A stretch of DNA of 5,039 nucleotides from Treponema sp. (GTDB lineage: Bacteria; Spirochaetota; Spirochaetia; Treponematales; Breznakiellaceae): positions 1 to 5,039 of the forward strand of contig JAISWN010000179.1 of the NCBI GenBank assembly GCA_031271075.1. Reading direction: 5' to 3'. Below are positions 1-4,422 of the stretch, piece after piece. How positions within the stretch are numbered: the stretch's first letter is position 1; the number at the start of each line of letters is the position of its first letter. The position numbers and the translations under genes are program-made. The notes under the pieces were generated by a model. It was not told the origin of the DNA. It made no database searches and worked only from the letters and a program-made list of their open reading frames with translations.

Positions 1-498
1 AAAATCTGCGCGTTAATTGACGCGAAAGGAAAGATAACCAAAAGTGAACATTATTTTAGAAACCGTTTTTCTCGCGCCCCCGCAAGCCTTGCTGAAATGA
101 TTGTGGTCATCACGGAAACGGACAACGCACTGTTTGGCTGGGGCCTTTCCACCTGGCAGGACACGGCGTTTCATACCTACGGGGAGGACGGAGCCTATAA
201 TCTCAAATTCATTTCCCGCGACGGCCATTTTGAGGCGGTCTACAATAAAGGCGGCGAACTTTTGACAGCAGAAAACGATCCCCTTAATATGGGAACCTTC
301 AATTACGGCGACTACCAGACGGAAAACATGAAGCATTTAAAATACGATGTTTGGCCTTATTTTCAATGGAACAACACGCGGGAAGCGGCGGCGTTGAGCC
401 GGAACGGAGAAAAAACGCAGTCTGTTCCGATAGACAAAAACCCCCAGGCGATGGCGCGGTATAGGGAATATGAGGCGCTATTGGGAGGGCTGCCTTAA
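1..498 (+). CDS. Partial protein, probable C-terminal domain of an Rhs-like polymorphic toxin (5' end outside window)
   Basis: The frame is open from base 1 to the TAA at 496-498, giving 165 residues with no stop. The first ATG (base 97) is internal, so the gene almost certainly begins upstream of the window. The protein contains FISRDGHFEAVYNKGGELLT, then NDPLNMGTFNYG, then a histidine and DVWPYFQWNNT. From memory this order (DGH-x-EAVY, D-P-x-N-x-GT-Y/F-NY, H..DV-x-PY-x-x-W-x-N) is typical of a conserved C-terminal domain in Rhs/polymorphic toxin proteins, placed near the end of the chain as here. No signal peptide or membrane segment is visible in this part. The base composition is less GC-rich than the genes to the right, which fits an accessory gene. 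The toxin assignment is inference from remembered motifs; a cytoplasmic protein of unknown function remains possible. No activity can be assigned. Confidence 0.55.
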   Translation, partial: KICALIDAKGKITKSEHYFRNRFSRAPASLAEMIVVITETDNALFGWGLSTWQDTAFHTYGEDGAYNLKFISRDGHFEAVYNKGGELLTAENDPLNMGTFNYGDYQTENMKHLKYDVWPYFQWNNTREAAALSRNGEKTQSVPIDKNPQAMARYREYEALLGGLP

Positions 499-499
499 A

Positions 500-547
500 A
501 TGCCAGTCTTTTTGCTTTGGTACTTTGCGTGCTTTGCCCTGTATTGA
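500..547 (+). CDS. Possible 15-residue hydrophobic micro-ORF (doubtful)
   Basis: ATG at 500 lies one base after the TAA of the toxin-like gene and opens a frame encoding MPVFLLWYFACFALY, then TGA. A strong purine-rich ribosome binding site, GGGAGGG (483-489), sits about 10 bases upstream inside the end of the preceding gene, so the peptide could be translated by coupling. It is almost entirely hydrophobic, like a single short membrane segment. After the TGA the same frame stays open for a further 26 codons, so it could be a decayed small gene. A T-rich stretch can give such a peptide by chance. No known family was recognised. Confidence 0.2.
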   Translation: MPVFLLWYFACFALY

Positions 548-586
548 GGTGGTACAAAGAATATATCTTTTCGTAGAAAAGGATGG

Positions 587-603
587 TTAATAACTGTTAT
601 TAA
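587..603. repeat. AT-rich inverted repeat
   Basis: TTAATAA (587-593) and TTATTAA (597-603) are perfect 7-base inverted arms around CTG. The stem is entirely A-T and no T tract follows on either strand, so it is a poor intrinsic terminator. It could be a protein binding site or chance in AT-rich DNA. Confidence 0.3.
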
Positions 604-636
604 ATGTAGAATTACTAACTCATCATAGTAGATTTC

Positions 637-1461
637 TTACCATTTCCGGATACAGTATATCCCGCCTTTCTCCGCCACCAATGATTCTTTTCCCAGCGCT
701 TCAAGTACCGGGTAAAGATCCTTTTCCTCTATGCCGCTTCTCTCCCGGAGCTGCCGCAGATCCGCCGGTCCCTGGGTAACAAGAACCCTTACTACTGTTC
801 CCCGGCGCTGACGGAAGGAACCTTCAAAGGGGCTTTGTTTGGCGTAATGGGCGCTTCGCCGGTTCGGGTTTGGGGTAACCTTTTTCAAGGCCGTGCCGTA
901 ATCCATCAGGGCCCAGTACCACTTGCGGGGGTTTTCTTTATCCATGTATTCCCCTACCAGGGGGAGAATTTCCCGGTCATTTACGCCGGTTTTGTCTTTA
1001 AAAAAGAAATGGAGAAAAGTCGCGCGGATATTGGTTTCGATAAATACCGAAGGGTGATTGTAGGCGAAACAGGGTATGGCCCCCGCGGTGTAAGGGCCGA
1101 TACCGGGCAGGGCTATCAGTTGTTTGGGCTTATCCGGTACATCGCCGTTGTATTCCTTGGTAATTCGCCGGGCGCAATCTTTAAGGTAGTAACAGCGGCG
1201 GTTGTACCCAAGACCGTTCCATTCCTTCAGGGCGTCCTCCAGGGAGGCTTTGGCAAGGGAAGGGGGATCGGGCCATTTTTTCATAAAGCGATCCCAGTAA
1301 ACGATGACCCGATCTGTCTGGGTCTGCTGCAGCATGAATTCCGATACCATCACCCCCCAGGGATCTGTCTTGTTCCGCCAGGGGAACCGGCGGCCTTCCT
1401 TTTCGTAGTATGAATAGATTGCAGCGCAAAATTCTTTTTCATCCATTATTTTTTTATTCAT
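637..1461 (-). CDS. MutY-like HhH-GPD DNA glycosylase, clusterless subfamily
   Basis: This 274-residue protein has the helix-hairpin-helix/GPD fold of MutY-type base-excision glycosylases, which remove a damaged or mispaired base. MutY-like features are PW at residues 27-28, SEFMLQQTQ (40-48) with the family Glu at 41, WNGLGYNRR (81-89), and the hairpin LPGIGPYTAGAI (118-129) with Tyr124. The MutY catalytic Asp (DGNVKR in E. coli) aligns without gaps to Glu142 in FIETNIR. The C-X6-C-X2-C-X5-C iron-sulphur loop after the GPD region is absent, replaced by NPNRRSAHYAKQSPFEGSFRQ. The roughly 120-residue NUDIX-like domain that reads 8-oxoguanine is also missing; instead about 50 residues resembling a winged helix end the protein (about 221-274). 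It is the last gene of the operon. Its ATG overlaps the preceding TGA by one base (TGATG). Met6 (ATG at 1446) is an alternative start. The fold is secure, but the substrate is unknown and A:8-oxoG specificity should not be assumed. Confidence 0.85.
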   Translation of the reverse strand: MNKKIMDEKEFCAAIYSYYEKEGRRFPWRNKTDPWGVMVSEFMLQQTQTDRVIVYWDRFMKKWPDPPSLAKASLEDALKEWNGLGYNRRCYYLKDCARRITKEYNGDVPDKPKQLIALPGIGPYTAGAIPCFAYNHPSVFIETNIRATFLHFFFKDKTGVNDREILPLVGEYMDKENPRKWYWALMDYGTALKKVTPNPNRRSAHYAKQSPFEGSFRQRRGTVVRVLVTQGPADLRQLRERSGIEEKDLYPVLEALGKESLVAEKGGIYCIRKW

Positions 1462-2045
1462 CAGGGCGCTTTCTTCCCGGCTTCATCGATGATCAGTTGT
1501 GCTATTTGATCCGCGTTGATTTTATCGGTATCAATAACAAGATCCGCGAAGTTGTAAAGATCATTATCTATGTTGTAGATCCGCAGGTACCGTTCCCGAT
1601 CCTGCCGATCCCTTTCGGCGGTAAAGGCGGCCACCGATTCAAAGCCGCCCCCTTCCCTCTTTACAATGCGAGCCGTTCTGGTTTCCGGCCGTGCCCGGAG
1701 GTACACTTTAAGATCCGCCTCCGGGAGCATCCATATCGCAAGCCGGGATCCCAATACACAGCCTCCCTTCTCCCGGGCAATGGCAACCTGGCGGCTGTCC
1801 ACTTCCCGATCCCAGGAATCATCCTCCGCGGCAAGTTTCAGTACCTCCGCGAGGCTTAAGCCTTTCTCTTCCGCGAGGTTCCTGAAAGTAAAATTGATGA
1901 ACCGCAGATCCAGTTTTTCGGCTACCAGCCGGCTTACGGTGGTGTTTCCGCAGCCGCTCTTCCCCGACACGGCAATCCTGATACCCCGGGGTTTTCTACC
2001 GCTTTCTTTTTTACCGCTTTCTTTTCTATCGTTTTCATTCAACAT
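1461..2045 (-). CDS. cmk: Cytidylate kinase, archaeal-type (CMP/dCMP kinase)
   Basis: This 194-residue P-loop kinase probably phosphorylates CMP or dCMP with ATP in the cytoplasm. The core begins IRIAVSGKSGCGNTT (22-36), a P-loop in which the Walker A Lys position is Asn34. It continues with an LGSRLAIWMLP segment (98-108), the usual CMP-binding GRLA-like element, and an arginine-bearing lid region (about 123-130). It then has ERDRQDRERYLRIYNID (144-160) and ADLVIDTDKI (167-176). The RE-x-x-RY-x-x-IY-x-ID and DLVIDT signatures are typical of the short archaeal-type Cmk family rather than the longer E. coli type. About 20 Lys/Glu-rich residues precede the core and derive partly from a 15-base tandem repeat. 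The ATG lies inside the end of yicC (11-base overlap), with GGGAG (2056-2060) 10 bases upstream. It also overlaps the next gene by one base. A relaxed NMP specificity is possible. Confidence 0.85.
   Translation of the reverse strand: MLNENDRKESGKKESGRKPRGIRIAVSGKSGCGNTTVSRLVAEKLDLRFINFTFRNLAEEKGLSLAEVLKLAAEDDSWDREVDSRQVAIAREKGGCVLGSRLAIWMLPEADLKVYLRARPETRTARIVKREGGGFESVAAFTAERDRQDRERYLRIYNIDNDLYNFADLVIDTDKINADQIAQLIIDEAGKKAP
1996..2040. repeat. 15-bp tandem repeat, two near-perfect copies and a degenerate third, at the 5' end of cmk
   Basis: On the plus strand CTACCGCTTTCTTTT (1996-2010) is followed directly by TTACCGCTTTCTTTT (2011-2025), one mismatch. A third, weaker copy (2026-2040, 11 of 15 matching) reaches into the overlap with yicC and includes its stop codon. 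The unit is five codons long, so copy changes keep the Cmk frame and only lengthen the KESGK/KESGR extension. Confidence 0.85.
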
Positions 2046-2901
2046 TTCTCAACTGCTCCCGTATGTTCTCCAGGGCGTTTTTCATGTCCACAACCGCCCG
2101 GCTTATCTCAAGGACAGGACTCTTTGATCCGATGGTATTGATCTCCCGGTTTATTTCCTGGCAGAGAAAATCAAGTTTTTTCCCCGGACTCCGGTTCCGC
2201 CCAGTCTCCGCCCTGAATTCGGCAAAGTGAGCCGAAAGCCGCGAGATCTCCTCCGAAATGGTGTGCTTCATTAACAGTACCGCTGTTTCCGCAAGAACCC
2301 TGTTTTCATCGATCTGGTTTCCCAGGACTTCGGCAAAGCGGGCCCGTATGTTTGTTCTGATTGCCTCTTCCATCCGGGGGGCGAAACAGGCAACGGTTTT
2401 GAGGGACGATTCAAGAATCGCCAGGTGGGAAAGTATATCTTCTTCGGTGTGCTTCCCTTCCCGCGCCCGTTCCAGATCAAGATCGTCGAGCGCCGCCTTA
2501 AGAACCGGTTCTATCCGTACCCAGTAACGATCCGCGTCCCGATCTTTCTCTGCCTCCAGCACCCCTTCGCAGCCAAGGATCATCGACAGGCTTGGTTTCT
2601 CGGCGATCCGCAGGGCCTCCGCCAGATTTCCGATAGCTTCCGCGTAAGCGGCGGCGGCCTCACGGTTCAGCAAAACTTTTACCGGCGAATTGGAATCCCT
2701 GAAACGGATGCCCACTTCCACCTTGCCCCGGATACAGCGCCCGGCTATACATTCCCGTATGCCCGGCTCCAGGGCCGAAAGGTGGGGCGCCGCGTTAACG
2801 TATATTTCCAAAAAACGGCTGTTGTATGAGCGGATCTCCACCGACAGGGAACATCCGGCTTCCTGCGCTTCCCGGTATGCGTAGGCGGTCATGCTTTTCA
2901 T
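2035..2901 (-). CDS. yicC: YicC/YloC-family endoribonuclease
   Basis: This 288-residue protein has the usual YicC length and both family signatures. The N-terminus is MKSMTAYAYRE, then VEIRSYNSRFLEIYV (21-35), ALEPGIRE (43-50) and RGKVEVGIRFRD (58-69). The C-terminal DUF1732 block runs SEEISRLSAHFAEFRAE (216-232), GKKLDFLCQEINREINTIGSK (240-260), and EISRAVVDMKNALENIREQLRNVE to the end. YicC proteins are metal-dependent endoribonucleases linked to sRNA and mRNA turnover and to stationary-phase growth; that role is family knowledge. A strong ribosome binding site AAAGGA (2910-2915) lies 8 bases before the chosen ATG, inside the end of murC, and the ATG overlaps the murC TGA (ATGA, 4 bases), so the two are probably translationally coupled. 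The start is therefore well supported. In many bacteria yicC is followed by guanylate kinase; here the next gene is a CMP-type kinase. Confidence 0.93.
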   Translation of the reverse strand: MKSMTAYAYREAQEAGCSLSVEIRSYNSRFLEIYVNAAPHLSALEPGIRECIAGRCIRGKVEVGIRFRDSNSPVKVLLNREAAAAYAEAIGNLAEALRIAEKPSLSMILGCEGVLEAEKDRDADRYWVRIEPVLKAALDDLDLERAREGKHTEEDILSHLAILESSLKTVACFAPRMEEAIRTNIRARFAEVLGNQIDENRVLAETAVLLMKHTISEEISRLSAHFAEFRAETGRNRSPGKKLDFLCQEINREINTIGSKSPVLEISRAVVDMKNALENIREQLRNVE

Positions 2902-4358
2902 GAATTGTGTCCTTTGTAATATTCTTTGTAGTATTCATAGAGGGATCTGCCAAGTTTCCAGTTGTCCCCGGCGCCCATGGTAACAAAAACATCCCCCGGC
3001 CTGAGCAGGTTCTTTAAGGTTTCTTCCGCCTCAAGCGGTTCATCGGTATAAAGAATGTTGCCCCTTAGGGCCTTGGTTTTTTCAAAAAGGGTCCGCCCTG
3101 TTACGCCGCCTTTGTAGCCCTCCCTGGCGGATCCGTATATCTTATGCAGAATAACTATATTGGCCTTTTCAAAGGAGGCGGCAAATTCTTCAAGCAGCGA
3201 AGCGGTCCGCGTGTAGGTGTGGGACATGAAGCTTAGCACAAGCCGTCTTTCGGGATAAAAGGATCTTAAGCCTTCCAGGGTCGCGGCGATGGCGGTAGGG
3301 TGGTGCCCGTAATCGTCCATAAAAAGTATACCCCCCTCCTGGCCGAGGATCTCGGACCGCCGCTTTGAACCCCGGAAATCCTCCAGTTCCTTTCTGACCT
3401 TTTCCCGCCGCTCGCAAGTCCAGCCGGCTTCTCCGAATTCCTCCTGTACCAGCGATGATGTAAGCGCCAGGGCGGCGGCGGCGTTCAGGGCCTCGTGCCG
3501 GCCCGGGATCCGCAGTTTCAGTTCCCCCGGAAAACCGCTTATCCCTAAGACCGCCCGTTCCCGATCCACCGTGTAGGAGAGGATCCGAAAGTCCCCCGGC
3601 GCACTGAAACCGTAGGGAACCAGCCTGAGGCCCCGGCCTTCCTTTTCCAGGATCGAAACAACTTCGGACGCGCCGGGATCGTCGGCGCAGTAGATAAGCT
3701 CCCCTCCGACGGGGAGGAGCCGGCAGTATTCAAGGAAAGCGTCCCTGATGGATTCGTAGGTAGGATAATAATCCTGATGATCGCTTTCCACCGCGGTAAG
3801 GATGATCCGCCGGGGATGAAAGGCAAGAAAATGCCGCCGGTATTCGCAGGTTTCGGCCACAAAATATTTGTTCCCCATGGACAGGGTGGAACGGCCCTTG
3901 AAGCCTGTTACCGCGCTTCCCGCCAGGATTTGGGCGGGAAGGCCCGCGGCCCTGATAAGGCTTCCGGCCATAGCGGTAGTGGTGGTCTTCCCGTGAACTC
4001 CCGCTATCCCGGCAGAATCAAAATTCCGGGAATAGTATCCCAGGGCGTCGGGATATTTGAGAATAGGTAAGCCCCGGCGTCTTGCCTCCGCCATTTCCGG
4101 ATTGGTGTCGAAGGAATAGGCGGCCGAATAGACAACCAGGTTGAAAGTTTTATTGATGTGTCCCGCCTGAAAAGACTCGAAATAGGGTATACCCAGTTCC
4201 CGCAGGATAGAGTCGGTATAAAACACCTCCTCCCGGTCGGAGCCGCTGACTTCAAGGCCCAGGTTGTGCATCAATTCCGCCAGGGCGCACATGCCGGTTC
4301 CCTTGATTCCGATGAAATAAACCTTGGAGCCCGGCGCCAGGGCTTTTTTGAAATCCAT
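2898..4358 (-). CDS. murC: UDP-N-acetylmuramate--L-alanine ligase (MurC)
   Basis: MurC adds L-alanine to UDP-N-acetylmuramic acid using ATP, the first step of the peptidoglycan peptide stem, in the cytoplasm. From the chosen ATG the protein has 486 residues, normal for the family. The N-terminal UDP-binding domain has FIGIKGTGMCALAE (15-28) and VSGSD (37-41). The ATP-binding domain has the P-loop GVHGKTTTT (120-128), AETCEYRRHFL (168-178) and ESDHQDYY (191-198). The central GRHEALNAAAA (286-296) precedes the C-terminal domain with GSKRRSE (330-336), MDDYGHHPT (347-354), SHTYTRT (379-385) and GAGDNW (462-467). The open frame extends upstream to an ATG at 4490, but those 44 residues are unlike MurC and lie antisense over folC. 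The MurC homology begins just after the ATG at 4358, which is therefore chosen. No strong ribosome binding site precedes it, only GGGA 11 bases away. Mpl, which ligates murein tripeptide, is a related alternative, but the motifs and length fit MurC better. Confidence 0.92.
   Translation of the reverse strand: MDFKKALAPGSKVYFIGIKGTGMCALAELMHNLGLEVSGSDREEVFYTDSILRELGIPYFESFQAGHINKTFNLVVYSAAYSFDTNPEMAEARRRGLPILKYPDALGYYSRNFDSAGIAGVHGKTTTTAMAGSLIRAAGLPAQILAGSAVTGFKGRSTLSMGNKYFVAETCEYRRHFLAFHPRRIILTAVESDHQDYYPTYESIRDAFLEYCRLLPVGGELIYCADDPGASEVVSILEKEGRGLRLVPYGFSAPGDFRILSYTVDRERAVLGISGFPGELKLRIPGRHEALNAAAALALTSSLVQEEFGEAGWTCERREKVRKELEDFRGSKRRSEILGQEGGILFMDDYGHHPTAIAATLEGLRSFYPERRLVLSFMSHTYTRTASLLEEFAASFEKANIVILHKIYGSAREGYKGGVTGRTLFEKTKALRGNILYTDEPLEAEETLKNLLRPGDVFVTMGAGDNWKLGRSLYEYYKEYYKGHNS
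2910..2915 (-). promoter_or_regulatory. Ribosome binding site of yicC
   Basis: AAAGGA on the minus strand, 8 bases upstream of the yicC ATG at 2901. It lies within the last codons of murC and decides the yicC start, making an ATGA-type coupled junction. Confidence 0.75.
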
Positions 4359-4363
4359 AGGGC

Positions 4364-4392
4364 ATAATATCCCAGGGGCTCCCCTTTTGCAA
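4364..4392 (-). promoter_or_regulatory. Predicted sigma70-like promoter of the murC operon
   Basis: On the minus strand TTGCAA (4387-4392, 4 of 6 matches to TTGACA) is followed after exactly 17 bases by TATTAT (4364-4369, 5 of 6 to TATAAT). The -10 ends only five bases before the murC ATG, which would place the transcription start on or next to the A of that ATG. Prediction from sequence only. Confidence 0.5.
4374..4385. promoter_or_regulatory. Palindrome in the murC promoter spacer, possible operator
   Basis: AGGGGCTCCCCT has 5-base inverted arms (4374-4378 and 4381-4385) around CT. It lies between the -35 and -10 elements of the predicted murC promoter, where a bound repressor would block polymerase. 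No known regulator was recognised, and a short GC palindrome can arise by chance. Confidence 0.3.
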
Positions 4393-4414
4393 CATCCCGG
4401 TTTTGTTTTAGAAT
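4387..4414 (+). promoter_or_regulatory. Predicted sigma70-like promoter of folC
   Basis: TTGCAA (4387-4392) is followed after 16 bases by TAGAAT (4409-4414, 5 of 6 to TATAAT). The -10 ends eight bases before the folC ATG, so the expected start lies at or within about two bases of the ATG. The -35 hexamer is its own reverse complement and is the same one used by the predicted murC promoter on the other strand. Confidence 0.42.
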
Positions 4415-4422
4415 ACCGGCCT

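Larger units (their letters stand above)
499..636. other. AT-rich gap between convergent genes
   Basis: The gap lies between the stop of the toxin-like gene and the stop of the minus-strand glycosylase gene. It contains a 15-codon micro-ORF (500-547), a 6-bp hairpin CTTTTC-GTA-GAAAAG (567-581), and an AT-rich inverted repeat (587-603). Neither hairpin is GC-rich and followed by a T tract, so no convincing intrinsic terminator is seen for either transcript. No tRNA or known RNA motif was recognised. Confidence 0.7.

Noticed and set aside
97..99. ATG at 97 as the start of the left-edge gene
   Set aside because: The frame is open through base 1 with plausible coding sequence before it and no ribosome binding site near 97, so the gene is better treated as 5' truncated.
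567..581. CTTTTC-GTA-GAAAAG hairpin as a terminator
   Set aside because: The stem is six weak pairs with a three-base loop and no T tract follows on either strand.
835..1413. 192-codon plus-strand open frame
   Set aside because: Antisense to the MutY-like gene, low-complexity composition, no recognisable motif.
1500..1920. Frequent GATCC/GATCCG words as a dispersed repeat or uptake motif
   Set aside because: They fall within coding regions in varying frames and are explained by favoured Asp, Arg and Ile codons; no regular spacing was seen.
1410..2127. Two plus-strand open frames (1410-1859 and 1666-2127)
   Set aside because: Both are antisense to cmk and the end of yicC, with Arg/Pro/Ser-rich composition and no family signature.
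2907..2938. Repeated TAC/TAT-TACAAAG words at the end of murC
   Set aside because: They encode the EYYKEYYK tail of MurC and are too short to call a separate repeat element; their only clear role is to carry the yicC ribosome binding site.
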